A stretch of DNA of 51,072 nucleotides from Bacteroidia bacterium (GTDB lineage Bacteria > Bacteroidota > Bacteroidia > UKL13-3), in contig JACMQU010000081.1 in NCBI GenBank assembly GCA_014376805.1, positions 1 to 51,072 on the forward strand. Direction: 5' to 3'. A program made the position numbers and the translations under genes. Positions 17,976 through 27,518 of this stretch are shown here, one piece after another. The notes under the pieces are model-generated. The model saw only the letters and a program-made list of their open reading frames with translations. It was not told the origin of the DNA and did no database searches. Every line of letters begins with the position of its first letter. Position 1 is the stretch's first letter.

Positions 17976-17983
17976 CAAAGTTA
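17976..17983 (-). promoter_or_regulatory. Possible -7 box TAACTTTG for hemW
   Basis: On the minus strand TAACTTTG fits TAnnTTTG and ends 10 bases before the hemW ATG (17963-17965). A TTG at 18000-18002 (minus strand) lies 16 bases upstream, a little closer than usual. If used, the transcript would start within a few bases of the start codon. Confidence 0.35.
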
Positions 17984-18022
17984 AGCAGGCAATACCCTAC
18001 AATCCTAAACGTTTAAACCGAA

Positions 18023-19789
18023 TTGAAAAAGTTTATTTTAGTAATACTATTGTTATCGGGTAATAACCTGTTGCGTGCACAACAGGTATTAAAACTTTTT
18101 ATCCGCTTTGAACCAAATAATACCTCACTTCAAAAAACATTTTACAGGCAGGAGCATGCAGACACGTTTTCATTGCTGGCACAGTTAAATGGCGTATTGG
18201 CAACTTGTTATCAGGCTTCCTATTTATTAGCAAATATCCATACGTTTAAATGGAGTTATGATTCTGCTTTAGTAACCATAGATCCGGGAAAAAGCTTTAA
18301 ACTTGTGCAATTAAGGCAAGGCAATGTACCGGCAGAATGGCTAAGTAGCTCGGGTTTTCGCATTCAGCGTGTAAAAGGGCAGCCTTATATACCCGCCCTG
18401 CAAACCAGAAACCTTAAAGCCATACTTGTATTTGCGCAAAATAATGGCTTCCCGTTTGCAACTATTGGTTTTGATTCTATTATTATTGATTCAGGCAATA
18501 TTTCCGCATCTCTGAAACTGGATAAAAATGTTTTGGTTTATTTTGATAGCCTTGATTACGGAGGTAGTGTTCAGATTAAAAAACGCTTTCTGCAAAATTA
18601 TTCAGGTATCAATCCGGGTGCTATTTATAACGAATCATTGCTGGCCGGACTTGATGCCCGTTTAAGTGAACTGCCTTTTCTTAAAGTTACACGGCCGCTG
18701 GTTGTTTATTTTTATGGTAGTAAAGCACGTACAGTTGTTTATTTAGATAACCGTAAGGCCAGTTCTTTTGATGGAATTATTGGTTTTGCTCCTAATAGTT
18801 CACTCAATAATAAACTTGTTATTACAGGAGATATTAACCTCAAACTTCAAAATTTGTTAGGGTCCGGAAAAACACTCGAACTTAATTTCAGAAGTTTTTT
18901 AAGTGGGTCTCAGGATTTACAATTAAAGTTTGTATGGCCTTATTTTTTGAACACAAAACTGGGTATCGATTATGCTTTTAAATTATTAAAATTTGATACA
19001 ACATATCTTGATGTTTTTAATGATATAGGTTTGCAGTATAGGTTTACAGGCAATAATTACCTGAAAGTATTTTACCAGGTACAAACTGTTTCCTTACTTC
19101 AGGTTGATACCAGCCGGGTATTGGCAACAAGGGCTTTACCAGCCTTTAACGATATCAGGAATGATCTTTACGGGATAGGTATCAGAAGGTCGAGATTGAA
19201 TTATTTCTTAAATCCTTCCAAAGGATATTTGTTGGAAATAGATGGAGGAGTGGGTACAAAAAAAATTCTTAGAAATAACACCATCGACGCCTTGCTGATT
19301 CCTGCTGCTGGTGGTGAATCATATAAACTCTATGACTCTATAAAATTAGTGTCGCTGCAATACAAGGCTAATTTAAATCTTTCTGTCTTCTTTAAATTGC
19401 CCTATAGTTTTGTATTGCATACCCAAATAAAATCTGCCGTTGTATATGCTCAAAATCTTTTTATAAACGAACTTTTCCGCATTGGTGGATTAAAAACTTT
19501 AAAGGGATTTGATGAACAGAGTATCTTTGCTAATAAATATGGCATTGCCAATATAGAGTTACGTTATTTGTTTCAAAAAAATTCATCCTTTATCCTGCTC
19601 TGGAATGGTGCATGGTATCAAAACGATGTACGCCACATGAGCGACAAACCCTGGGGCTTAGGGGCAGGAATGAATATTGAAACCGGTGCCGGTATTTTTT
19701 CATTATATTATGCATTAGGTAAACAACTGAATAACCCTTTTGAGATAAGCAATGGCAAAATACATTTTGGATTTATAAACTATTTTTAA
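18023..19789 (+). CDS. Omp85/BamA-family outer membrane protein
   Basis: A 588-residue protein that starts at a TTG and has a signal peptide (KKFILVILLLSGNNLLRAQQ). Residues about 130-210 contain POTRA-like elements (AILVFAQNNGFPFATIGFDSI and NPGAIYNESLLAGLDARLSELPFLKV). From about 235 the protein alternates amphipathic strands to the terminal FGFINYF, typical of a 16-strand Omp85 barrel; GGLKTLKGFDEQSIFAN (about 490-506) corresponds to the conserved loop-6 R/K-GF motif. It has only one or two POTRA units and is shorter than BamA, so TamA-like or another assembly/secretion role in the outer membrane is likely. The next gene starts on the base after its stop. Confidence 0.8.
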   Translation: MKKFILVILLLSGNNLLRAQQVLKLFIRFEPNNTSLQKTFYRQEHADTFSLLAQLNGVLATCYQASYLLANIHTFKWSYDSALVTIDPGKSFKLVQLRQGNVPAEWLSSSGFRIQRVKGQPYIPALQTRNLKAILVFAQNNGFPFATIGFDSIIIDSGNISASLKLDKNVLVYFDSLDYGGSVQIKKRFLQNYSGINPGAIYNESLLAGLDARLSELPFLKVTRPLVVYFYGSKARTVVYLDNRKASSFDGIIGFAPNSSLNNKLVITGDINLKLQNLLGSGKTLELNFRSFLSGSQDLQLKFVWPYFLNTKLGIDYAFKLLKFDTTYLDVFNDIGLQYRFTGNNYLKVFYQVQTVSLLQVDTSRVLATRALPAFNDIRNDLYGIGIRRSRLNYFLNPSKGYLLEIDGGVGTKKILRNNTIDALLIPAAGGESYKLYDSIKLVSLQYKANLNLSVFFKLPYSFVLHTQIKSAVVYAQNLFINELFRIGGLKTLKGFDEQSIFANKYGIANIELRYLFQKNSSFILLWNGAWYQNDVRHMSDKPWGLGAGMNIETGAGIFSLYYALGKQLNNPFEISNGKIHFGFINYF

Positions 19790-20737
19790 TTGAGCAAACT
19801 ATTTTTTTTTATTTATACACTTATTGGTTTCAGCAATTTATTTGCTCAAACCTCTGTTTTACATCTGCCAGGTAAAGATACTACAGCTATTAACCGCGAT
19901 TCGGTGGTAGCCATTATCTTTACTGAAGCCGGCAGAATGCCAAATATACTTGATAGTATTTCAGATACCGGCCAAATGAGAAAAGTATTCTTCCTGAATG
20001 AAAATATAAATGGTTACAGGGTAAGTATGGAAGAGGAAAAACGCACCAGAGATCTTCCGCGTTTAAAGGCAATTAAAGACCGTCCGGTTAAAACACAAAG
20101 CTGGAAATTCTGGGTTATGATGCTGGTAATTTTTTATATTGGTATTGTTAGATTGGTTAATGTTAAACGTTTTGATGAAGTGTTACTGGCGGCATTCGAT
20201 CAACATACCATCCTCCGGAATTTTACCGAAAAAGGCTCTAATTATTTGCTTACAGCAGTAGCATTATTTGTTGCATTTATAGTTTCATTTGCACTTTTTA
20301 CGGTAAGCTATTTAGAGAAAACCAAGCGGTTTGAAACAGATAATTTTTTTATGTTATTTGTATATTTTTTATTAGCACTTATTGCTATTTATTTTATAAA
20401 AGTTTTATTAAATCTTGTCATTAGTGCCATCTTTAAAATGAAGGGAATGGCAATTTTAGTATTGCTAAACACTGTTTTTATAAATAATTTTTTAGGAATT
20501 TTACTTATTTTTTTAACACTGATATATATTTATGTACCGGGTTCTAAAGCATTGGCTACCATAACAGGTATCTCATTTGTAACTATTATCGTTGCGGTCA
20601 TTTACCGCATTATAAAAAATCTGTCAATGTTTCCAAGGGTAACACAGTATCCTATTATTTACATATTTTTATATCTTTGCGCCTTTGAAATATTCCCTTG
20701 GTTAGTAGTATTTAAGTTATTTTTAAATGGCTGGTAA
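19790..20737 (+). CDS. DUF4271 membrane protein
   Basis: A 315-residue protein that begins at TTG directly after the stop of the Omp85 gene. It has an N-terminal signal-like helix (3-20), an extracytoplasmic part of about 85 residues, then about six transmembrane helices (near 105-122, 151-172, 185-206, 218-246, 252-270 and 285-305). The pattern and the neighbour hemD are those of the Bacteroidota family DUF4271, whose function is unknown. It overlaps hemD by 11 bases (20727-20737), so the two are co-translated. The Omp85-DUF4271-hemD order suggests one transcript that joins an envelope protein to haem synthesis; a functional link is not shown. Confidence 0.8.
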   Translation: MSKLFFFIYTLIGFSNLFAQTSVLHLPGKDTTAINRDSVVAIIFTEAGRMPNILDSISDTGQMRKVFFLNENINGYRVSMEEEKRTRDLPRLKAIKDRPVKTQSWKFWVMMLVIFYIGIVRLVNVKRFDEVLLAAFDQHTILRNFTEKGSNYLLTAVALFVAFIVSFALFTVSYLEKTKRFETDNFFMLFVYFLLALIAIYFIKVLLNLVISAIFKMKGMAILVLLNTVFINNFLGILLIFLTLIYIYVPGSKALATITGISFVTIIVAVIYRIIKNLSMFPRVTQYPIIYIFLYLCAFEIFPWLVVFKLFLNGW

Positions 20738-21497
20738 GTTGAAAAACGCAAAAATTAAAAGTATTCTCATATCGCAGCCGAGACCGGAAAGCGAAAAGTC
20801 TCCATGGTTTGATCTGGAGAAAAAGTATAAACTAAAAATGGATTTCAGACCATTCATTCAGGTTGATCCAATTTCAGGAAAAGAGTTCAGACAACAGAAG
20901 ATAAATATTCTTGAATATACAGCCATCATTCTTAATTCAAGAAATTCTGTAGATAATTTTTTCAGGTTGTGTTCAGAATTAAAACTTGATATACCTACTG
21001 AACTGAAATATTTTTGTGTAAACGAAAGTATTGCCAATTACCTGGCTAAATATATTCAGGTACGAAAACGAAAAGTATTTATTGGCAAGGGTACCGAAAC
21101 AGAATTATTTCCATTGTTTAAAAACCATCCAACAGAAAAGTATCTTTTTCCTTGCAGTGATTGGCGTAAACAGGATATTGAAAAGTTCATGAAAAAAAGT
21201 AAGATCTCCTTTAAAGAAGCTTTTTTCTACCGCATTAAATCAGCCGATCTTTCTGACCTTACTCATGTTAACTATGACATCATCGCTTTTTTTAGCCCTG
21301 CCGATATTCGTTCCCTCTATGAAAATTTTCCTGAATTTAAACAGAATGCAACCCTAATAGCCGGCTTTGGCGCTACCACTGTTAAAGCGATGCTGGATGC
21401 TTCACTTGCAGTAAATATTCACGCCCCAACCCCTATTTCACCTTCTATGGTTATGGCTATCGATAAGTTTGTGGATGGACATCACAAAGCTGTATAA
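20727..21497 (+). CDS. hemD: Uroporphyrinogen-III synthase
   Basis: A 256-residue protein with the two-domain fold of HemD, which closes and rearranges hydroxymethylbilane to uroporphyrinogen III. HemD is poorly conserved; recognisable parts are the ISQPRPESEKSPWFDL start, the LEYTAIILNSRNSVDNFF segment (about 70-87, with the N-S-x-x-x-V pattern), FPCSDWRKQDIEKF (about 140-153) and ADIRSLYENFPEF, followed by the LIAGFGATTVKAMLDASL segment that stands for the family's IG-x-T-A motif. The overlap with DUF4271 is a strong Bacteroidota signature for this assignment. No other haem synthesis gene is adjacent. Confidence 0.85.
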   Translation: MAGKLKNAKIKSILISQPRPESEKSPWFDLEKKYKLKMDFRPFIQVDPISGKEFRQQKINILEYTAIILNSRNSVDNFFRLCSELKLDIPTELKYFCVNESIANYLAKYIQVRKRKVFIGKGTETELFPLFKNHPTEKYLFPCSDWRKQDIEKFMKKSKISFKEAFFYRIKSADLSDLTHVNYDIIAFFSPADIRSLYENFPEFKQNATLIAGFGATTVKAMLDASLAVNIHAPTPISPSMVMAIDKFVDGHHKAV

Positions 21498-21736
21498 TTT
21501 AAATTTTTTACATACATCAGGTTAAGCTGTTTTTCCTCTCTTTTGCAAGGCGGTGTTATAGGATAACTTGTCCTTAAACTATCTGCTAAAAAGTTCATTT
21601 GGTAGCAGTATAATGGTTCTCTCAGCATGTCCACTAAAATGTAATTTATTGTAAATTTTCAACAATTATGTTTTTTCTGTAATATTTTATATATTCGTAA
21701 AGTTGATTAATGTTAATATAAAGTTAAAGAATTAAA

Positions 21737-22780
21737 ATGAAGATAAATTATACTAAAATTTTTGTTTTTGTAGTAATCTCTTTCGTGAGCAATAAAATAA
21801 GGGCTCAACAAGATCCTCACTATAGCCAGTTCATGTTTAATAAGCTTACTTATAATCCGGGTTTTGCCGGTGCTACTGATGGCAAAATCTGTGTATCTCT
21901 GCTTAACCGCGCGCAATGGGTAGGTTTCGGAGGTAAAACAGTTGATGGTTTGGCTCAAGGTGACGCTCCAAGTAATTTAATAGGCTCCATCAATTCAGCT
22001 TTAAGTTCTAGTTCAGAAAAATTTCTTTCGAGGATAGGTGTAGGTTTAACATTTTCGAAAGATCAGTTAGGTTTTGAAACTACTGTTATGCCTAAACTCG
22101 GATTATCATACAGACACCCATTTGGAGATCAAAATGTTCTTGCCTTAGGGGTAGGTGTTGGTTTAATGCAAAAATCTTTAGATGGCAGTAAGTTAAAACC
22201 TCAACAATCAGGAGATCCTAAAATTCCCAATGTTTTAGTTAATGGTTCTGCAACTGATATTGATTTGGGTTTGTATTATACCAAAGCCAGTTTATTAGGC
22301 ATTTTTACCGAATTTTATGCAGGTTTATCTGTTACTCACCTTAACCAAAGCAAAATTACTTATGATTGGAGTGGTTCTACAGTTGTGAATAATAAAATGC
22401 ATTATTATTTTATAACCGGTGCAGAATATGCCATAAACAATACTTTAAGTCTTCAACCCAATATAATTGTAAAAAAAGATCCGGCTAAAATTCAAACTGA
22501 TTTGAATTGTTATTTAATATGGAATCAGAATATAAGAGGAGGTTTAACCTGGAGACCAACAGATGCTGTAGTTGTTTTAGGGGGGTATCAATTCCCCAGT
22601 ATTGGTCAGGATGGGAAATTTGGAGCATTGTATATCGGCTATAGTTATGATTTAACTACCTCAAAAATAATAACTTATAGTTCTGGTTCACATGAAATTA
22701 TAGTTCGGTATTGTTTTGGATTAAAGGTACCTAAGAAAACAAGACCAATCAGAGCCGTAGTTACCCCACGGTTTATGTAA
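21737..22780 (+). CDS. porP: PorP/SprF-type IX secretion outer membrane protein
   Basis: A 347-residue protein with a signal peptide (to about residue 23, RAQQ). The start of the mature protein, QDPHYSQFMFNKLTYNPGFAGA, is the hallmark of the PorP/SprF family. Amphipathic strands follow to the end, as expected for a 14-strand outer membrane barrel. These proteins support export or surface anchoring of type IX cargo. The gene lies 100 bases before gldK, the standard arrangement of porP-K-L-M-N, but gldK has its own promoter-like site. The symbol porP is by position and family; several SprF-like paralogues usually exist in a genome, so a gldK-linked PorP is the most probable identity. Confidence 0.88.
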   Translation: MKINYTKIFVFVVISFVSNKIRAQQDPHYSQFMFNKLTYNPGFAGATDGKICVSLLNRAQWVGFGGKTVDGLAQGDAPSNLIGSINSALSSSSEKFLSRIGVGLTFSKDQLGFETTVMPKLGLSYRHPFGDQNVLALGVGVGLMQKSLDGSKLKPQQSGDPKIPNVLVNGSATDIDLGLYYTKASLLGIFTEFYAGLSVTHLNQSKITYDWSGSTVVNNKMHYYFITGAEYAINNTLSLQPNIIVKKDPAKIQTDLNCYLIWNQNIRGGLTWRPTDAVVVLGGYQFPSIGQDGKFGALYIGYSYDLTTSKIITYSSGSHEIIVRYCFGLKVPKKTRPIRAVVTPRFM

Positions 22781-22822
22781 TAAATATTAAAACTTAACGT
22801 TTTCTTAACGGAAAGTAAAAAC

Positions 22823-22853
22823 TTGGATATTAATGACAGATTTTATAGATTTG
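22823..22853 (+). promoter_or_regulatory. Bacteroidota promoter before gldK
   Basis: TTG at 22823-22825, 20 bases, then TAGATTTG at 22846-22853, a match to TTG-N19/20-TAnnTTTG. It ends 27 bases before the gldK ATG. It would drive gldKLMN separately from the porP-like gene. Confidence 0.65.
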
Positions 22854-22880
22854 CGAATTACAGTAATTAAATTATAAACA

Positions 22881-24173
22881 ATGAGGCAATTTAAATGGCT
22901 TTTCTTCTTTTATCTGGCAGCCACTATGGCTGGTTGCGGTTTAAGCAACGATAGAGGGGAACTAACGGGAGTTGGTGGCAGAAGTGCGTGGTTTCATCCA
23001 CAGCCTTATGGTACTGTATATATTCCTTCAGGCACAATACATGTTGGCCAGAATGAACAGGATATCCCTAATTCTATGATTTCGCCTAATAAGCAAATCA
23101 CAATTACCGCGTTTTACATGGATGAAACGGAAATTACCAATAACGAATACCGTCAATTTGTAGATAATATCCAGGATTCAATTTTCCGTGAAAAACTGGG
23201 AGATAAGTATTGGATACCTATTATTGACCCTATTACAGAAGAAGAAACAGGTGAACACATGATAAATTATAGAATTAAAATGGAACCTGAAGACATGAAA
23301 GCAGGCGACCTTAATGATATGTATTATCAGGGTAATGAAATTTATTACCGTACCAAACAGGTTGATGTAAGAAAATTAAAATACAGATACCAATATGTAG
23401 ATTTGCGCGCAGCAGCTCAGTTGCATCAGAAAGATGGTTTTAAAACTTCACGCTCTAAGTTTATTGCTGAAAAAACAGTTGATATTTATCCAGATACTTT
23501 AGTGTTCATGCGTGATTTTACCTACGCTTATAATGAACCAATTTCAACTATGTATTACTGGCATCCAAAATATGATGATTATCCGGTAATGGGTGTTAAC
23601 TGGAACCAGGCCCGTGCTTTTGCAGCCTGGAGATCTACGCACCTGAACGCTTTTTATGGAGAAACAGAACAAAATGGCGTTACTGCTTTTCGTTTACCAA
23701 CCGAATATGAATGGGAATATGCAGCACGTGGCGGTAGAGATCAATCCATGTATCCATGGGGAGGCCCTTATGTGCGCAATGCAAAAGGATGTTCTTTAGC
23801 TAACTTTAAACCAGGTAGAGGTGATTATGGTGCTGATGGTGGTGTTTATCCTATTCGTGTTGCATCTTATTTCCCGAATGATTTTGGTTTATATGATATG
23901 AGTGGAAACCTGGCAGAATGGACTGTTACAGCTTTTGCAGAATCTGCCCATTTATTTACTCATGACCTGAATTCAGATTATCAATTTGATGCTAAAGACG
24001 AAGATGCTGAAACCTTAAAACGTAAAGTTATTCGCGGCGGTTCATGGAAAGATATTGCAGCTTACATTGCTAATGGTGCCCGCACTTATGAATATCAGGA
24101 TAGTGCCAATTCCTATACAGGATTCCGTTGTGTACAAAGTTATGTAGGTCGCTCTAACAGAGACAAAAAATAA
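22881..24173 (+). CDS. gldK: Type IX secretion lipoprotein GldK
   Basis: A 430-residue lipoprotein: lipobox TMAGC with Cys19. From about residue 45 it has the formylglycine-generating-enzyme-like (SUMF1) fold: TVYIPSGTIHVGQ, FYMDETEITNNEYRQF, FRLPTEYEWEYAARGG, YDMSGNLAEWT and VIRGGSWKD, ending with GFRCVQS. The catalytic cysteine pair of true formylglycine enzymes is not visible, as expected for GldK, which with GldN builds the periplasmic/outer membrane ring of the type IX machine. First gene of gldKLMN, with a matching promoter just upstream. GldJ is a close relative, but the position before gldL decides for GldK. Confidence 0.95.
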   Translation: MRQFKWLFFFYLAATMAGCGLSNDRGELTGVGGRSAWFHPQPYGTVYIPSGTIHVGQNEQDIPNSMISPNKQITITAFYMDETEITNNEYRQFVDNIQDSIFREKLGDKYWIPIIDPITEEETGEHMINYRIKMEPEDMKAGDLNDMYYQGNEIYYRTKQVDVRKLKYRYQYVDLRAAAQLHQKDGFKTSRSKFIAEKTVDIYPDTLVFMRDFTYAYNEPISTMYYWHPKYDDYPVMGVNWNQARAFAAWRSTHLNAFYGETEQNGVTAFRLPTEYEWEYAARGGRDQSMYPWGGPYVRNAKGCSLANFKPGRGDYGADGGVYPIRVASYFPNDFGLYDMSGNLAEWTVTAFAESAHLFTHDLNSDYQFDAKDEDAETLKRKVIRGGSWKDIAAYIANGARTYEYQDSANSYTGFRCVQSYVGRSNRDKK

Positions 24174-24222
24174 AAAGTTAACAAATAATCAATTATCAAT
24201 CAAAAACAAAAAATTTAATCAA

Positions 24223-25017
24223 ATGAAAAACAGTTTTTTAGAAAGCAAAGGATTTAAGTCTTTTATGGCAAAGGCTTATGGTATTGGAGCAGCAGTTGTA
24301 ATTATAGGTGCATTATTTAAGATTCTCCATTGGAAAGGTGCTGATGCCATGCTTATGGTTGGTTTGTTAACAGAAGCTGCTATCTTTTTTGTATCTGCAT
24401 TTGAACCACCTCATCAGGAGCCGGATTGGACATTAGTTTATCCGGAATTAGCCGGCCTTGAACCAAAAGAGAAAAAAGGTGGAAATAAAGGTTCACTTAC
24501 GCAACAATTAGATAAAATGATGGAAGAAGCTAAAATTGGTCCGGATCTTATTAATAGTTTAGGAAATGGAATGCGCACTTTAAGCGACAATGTTAGTAGT
24601 ATGAAAGATCTGTCTAGTGCAGCCGTTGCCACAGATGCTTATACTAAAAATGTACAACAAGCAGCAGCTTCTTTAACCGGCTTGAACACAACTTATTCTA
24701 AAGCGGTAAATGCTATGGACGGTTTGGTTAGTGCTTCTGAAGGTTCCCGTGAATATGGTCAGCAAGTTGAAAAAATGACTAAAAACTTATCGTCATTAAA
24801 TTCTATATATGAATTGGAAATTGCAGAATCAAATAACCACTTAAAATCAATCACCGAATTTGTTGGTGGCTTATCAAGTGTTGTTAATTCTTTGCAGGAT
24901 ACAAGCAAAACTGCAGAAGTGTTTAAAGGCGAAATGAGCAAATTAACCACCAATATTTCTTCCTTAAATAATGTTTATGGCAACATGTTAGCTGCAATGA
25001 ACGTACGCGGTAACTAA
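24223..25017 (+). CDS. gldL: Type IX secretion motor protein GldL
   Basis: A 264-residue inner membrane protein. Two transmembrane helices (about 14-34 and 43-60) flank the conserved LFKILHWKGADAMLMVG, whose charged residues in the membrane couple the proton gradient to motion. The rest (about 80-264) is cytoplasmic helix and coiled coil rich in S, N and T, with repeated L-S-x-L-N-x-x-Y patterns (SSLNSIYELEI, TNISSLNNVYGNML). With GldM it forms the rotary motor that drives secretion and gliding. It sits 49 bases after gldK and 30 bases before gldM. Confidence 0.95.
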   Translation: MKNSFLESKGFKSFMAKAYGIGAAVVIIGALFKILHWKGADAMLMVGLLTEAAIFFVSAFEPPHQEPDWTLVYPELAGLEPKEKKGGNKGSLTQQLDKMMEEAKIGPDLINSLGNGMRTLSDNVSSMKDLSSAAVATDAYTKNVQQAAASLTGLNTTYSKAVNAMDGLVSASEGSREYGQQVEKMTKNLSSLNSIYELEIAESNNHLKSITEFVGGLSSVVNSLQDTSKTAEVFKGEMSKLTTNISSLNNVYGNMLAAMNVRGN

Positions 25018-25047
25018 TTTATTACAATTAAATTTACATAAAACGAA

Positions 25048-26610
25048 ATGTCTGGAGGTAAAGTAACAGTAAGGCAAAAGATGATCAACATGATGTATTT
25101 GGTGTTAACAGCATTGTTAGCATTAAATGTATCTGCTGAAATTTTGAAGTCTTTCCACATGGTGGAAGTGAGTATGGATCGTGCAGGAGCAAATATCGAT
25201 ACTAAAAACAGAAATACATTAGCGGCGATAGATAAATATCATCATTCTGATGTTCCCGGAGATCCGGTTGGTAAAGTGGTGTACGATAAATCTGTTATCG
25301 TTAAAAAAATTGCAGATGATGGTGTTAATTACTTTACCGAATTAAAAAATCAGTTAATAACTGCTGCAGGTGGCCGTAAAATCACTGATGAACATCCTGA
25401 AGGTGATCCTGATGAAGAAGTAGCTCAACCAAGTAATATTGAGTTACACGCTAATTTAATGATTAACCAGCATAAAGGTGAAGAAGTTAAAAGTAAAATC
25501 AATGATATTAGACAAAAACTTATCGGACAATTAGACCCTAAAGTTCAAGGAAATATTAAAAGTGATTTAACAACTGACGCTCCTAAAGAGGCTTCTCATA
25601 CCTGGGAATCGGAAATGTTTGAACATACTCCTCTTGCTGCTGTAGTTGCTTTATTAACTAAAACACAAAATGATATTAAGAATACCGAATCTCAGGTTTT
25701 AGATGAACTTAAGAAATCTTTAACTGCTGAACTTCAGGTTGTAGATAAATTAACCCCGCAGATTATTCCTGTTAATGGAACAAATATTACTGTAGGAAGT
25801 AAATATGCTGCAGATATTTTTCTTGCCGCATCAAGCTCCAGATCTGAAGCAGATATTGCCGTAAATGGTTCAAAATTAAAAATTGAAGAAGGTACAGGAA
25901 AATATGAAGTTACTGCAACCCGTGAAGGTGAAAACAAATTTGAAGCTGTAATTACAACAACTAACTCGAGTGGTAAAAAAGACACTTATAAAAAAGAAGG
26001 GATATTCTTTGCACTTGCTCCATTAGCAGTTATTTCCGCAACAAAAATGAATATTGTGTATATTGGTTTAGATAATCCTATTTCAGTTTCAGTACCGGGA
26101 GTAAATTCAAAAGATGTAAACGTTAGTTGCACAGGTGGTGGAAGCCTTGTTTCTGATAAAGTAAAAGGTACTTATTTACTTAGAGTTCAGAACAACCCCG
26201 CTATTAGAGAAGTAACTATTACTGCTTCTGTTGGCGGTAAAACAATGGGTTTAGCAAGATACCGCATACGTCAGATTCCTAAACCTACCCCGATGTTAGG
26301 CTCAATTGAAGCGAGTGGACAAGTATCAATGGGACAGTTAAGATTAGCTAGTTTTGTATTAACTCCATTGAAAGATTTTGCTTTTGAAGGTGTAGAATTT
26401 AATCCTATCAGTTGGAACCTTGTTTATCAGCCAAAAAATGGTCCAGCCAGTGTTTTTAACGGTACCGGAAAAACTTTAACACCTCAGGCTAAAGGAGCCA
26501 TGTCAAATTGCCGTCCCGGAGATCGTTTTACGCTACTTAATATAAGAGCAAAAGGTCCTGCCGGAGATGTGCCTATTCCTACTTCCTTATCTTTAGAAGT
26601 AAGACCATAA
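25048..26610 (+). CDS. gldM: Type IX secretion motor protein GldM
   Basis: A 520-residue protein with one N-terminal transmembrane helix (about 12-32, in the conserved MINMMYLVLTALLALNVSAEIL) that enters the GldL ring, and a long periplasmic part. The first 200 periplasmic residues are a helical bundle; then follow three beta-rich domains (about 225-320, 330-410 and 420-520), including IEEGTGKYEVTATREGENKF. The tip domain contacts the GldK-GldN ring. Length and layout are standard. Third gene of gldKLMN. Confidence 0.95.
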   Translation: MSGGKVTVRQKMINMMYLVLTALLALNVSAEILKSFHMVEVSMDRAGANIDTKNRNTLAAIDKYHHSDVPGDPVGKVVYDKSVIVKKIADDGVNYFTELKNQLITAAGGRKITDEHPEGDPDEEVAQPSNIELHANLMINQHKGEEVKSKINDIRQKLIGQLDPKVQGNIKSDLTTDAPKEASHTWESEMFEHTPLAAVVALLTKTQNDIKNTESQVLDELKKSLTAELQVVDKLTPQIIPVNGTNITVGSKYAADIFLAASSSRSEADIAVNGSKLKIEEGTGKYEVTATREGENKFEAVITTTNSSGKKDTYKKEGIFFALAPLAVISATKMNIVYIGLDNPISVSVPGVNSKDVNVSCTGGGSLVSDKVKGTYLLRVQNNPAIREVTITASVGGKTMGLARYRIRQIPKPTPMLGSIEASGQVSMGQLRLASFVLTPLKDFAFEGVEFNPISWNLVYQPKNGPASVFNGTGKTLTPQAKGAMSNCRPGDRFTLLNIRAKGPAGDVPIPTSLSLEVRP

Positions 26611-26629
26611 ATTTAGATTAATTAATATT

Positions 26630-27466
26630 ATGAGAAAGTCATTCAGTATGTTGGTTTTTATACTCCTTTCACTAAGCTCTATGGCTCAGGGAGTATATGA
26701 TGATTTCATTTATAATCGTCAGGCGGTTACTGAACGTAAAGTTATTGCATGGCCATATTTGCGTGAAGCAGATGTTATGGATGCTAAGCGTGTGGTTAGG
26801 GTTATAGATGTAAGAGAAAAGCAAAATCAGCCAATGGCATGGCCTAAAAATCCTTTGAGTATTATTTTATACAATGCTGTTAGAGATGGTAAATTGGTTC
26901 CTTATTATAATGATTCACTTACCACCCAAATGACTCCTGAGTACTTTTTGACATTAGGTACGGATACAGAATTTACGCAAATTGCTATTGACCCAAATGA
27001 TCCAACGTTTATGATGGATACTTTTATTGTTAATCCAATGATTCCTGATCTGCGGATTACCAAATTCAGGTTGGTGGAAGATTGGATATTTGATAAAAAA
27101 CATTCACAATACTTTGTGAGAATAGTTTCCATTGCACCTCTTTATAATATGAGATTAGGTGGAGTTGATTTAGGTGAAGCTGATCTTTGTGTATTTAAAT
27201 ACCATTCTAAAGATGGACAGGATTTAAGACACTTTCTGGTGAATTTTGAAGTGTTTAACCGCCAGAATGATGCTGCCAGACTTACTTATGATGATTGGTT
27301 TGAACAACGTTTTTTTGCAAGCTACATAACTAAAGAAGCTAACCAGCAGGATATGTATATTAAACAATATGCAGAATATAAAGATAATGGAGTTGCTGCG
27401 CTACTTGAAGGAGAAAGAATTAAAAATCAGTTGTTTGAAAAAGAACATGATCTTTGGGAATACTAA
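26630..27466 (+). CDS. gldN: Type IX secretion ring protein GldN
   Basis: A 278-residue periplasmic protein with a signal peptide (MRKSFSMLVFILLSLSSMAQ, cut about residue 20). The conserved region VTERKVIAWPYLREADVMDAKRVVRVID (in two parts, from about 32) and FRLVEDWIFDKKHSQYFVRI (about 142-161) is typical of the GldN/PorN family, which forms the ring with GldK under the outer membrane. It is 20 bases after gldM and followed by a strong hairpin terminator, so it closes the operon. Confidence 0.95.
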   Translation: MRKSFSMLVFILLSLSSMAQGVYDDFIYNRQAVTERKVIAWPYLREADVMDAKRVVRVIDVREKQNQPMAWPKNPLSIILYNAVRDGKLVPYYNDSLTTQMTPEYFLTLGTDTEFTQIAIDPNDPTFMMDTFIVNPMIPDLRITKFRLVEDWIFDKKHSQYFVRIVSIAPLYNMRLGGVDLGEADLCVFKYHSKDGQDLRHFLVNFEVFNRQNDAARLTYDDWFEQRFFASYITKEANQQDMYIKQYAEYKDNGVAALLEGERIKNQLFEKEHDLWEY

Positions 27467-27486
27467 GTTCAGTTAAATATTTAGAA

Positions 27487-27518
27487 AACCTGTTAGACCA
27501 AGTCTAACAGGTTTTTTT
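27487..27518 (+). terminator. Rho-independent terminator of gldKLMN
   Basis: A perfect 12-bp stem (AACCTGTTAGAC at 27487-27498, GTCTAACAGGTT at 27502-27513) with loop CAA and a T-run to 27518. It lies 21 bases after the gldN stop. Confidence 0.92.
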
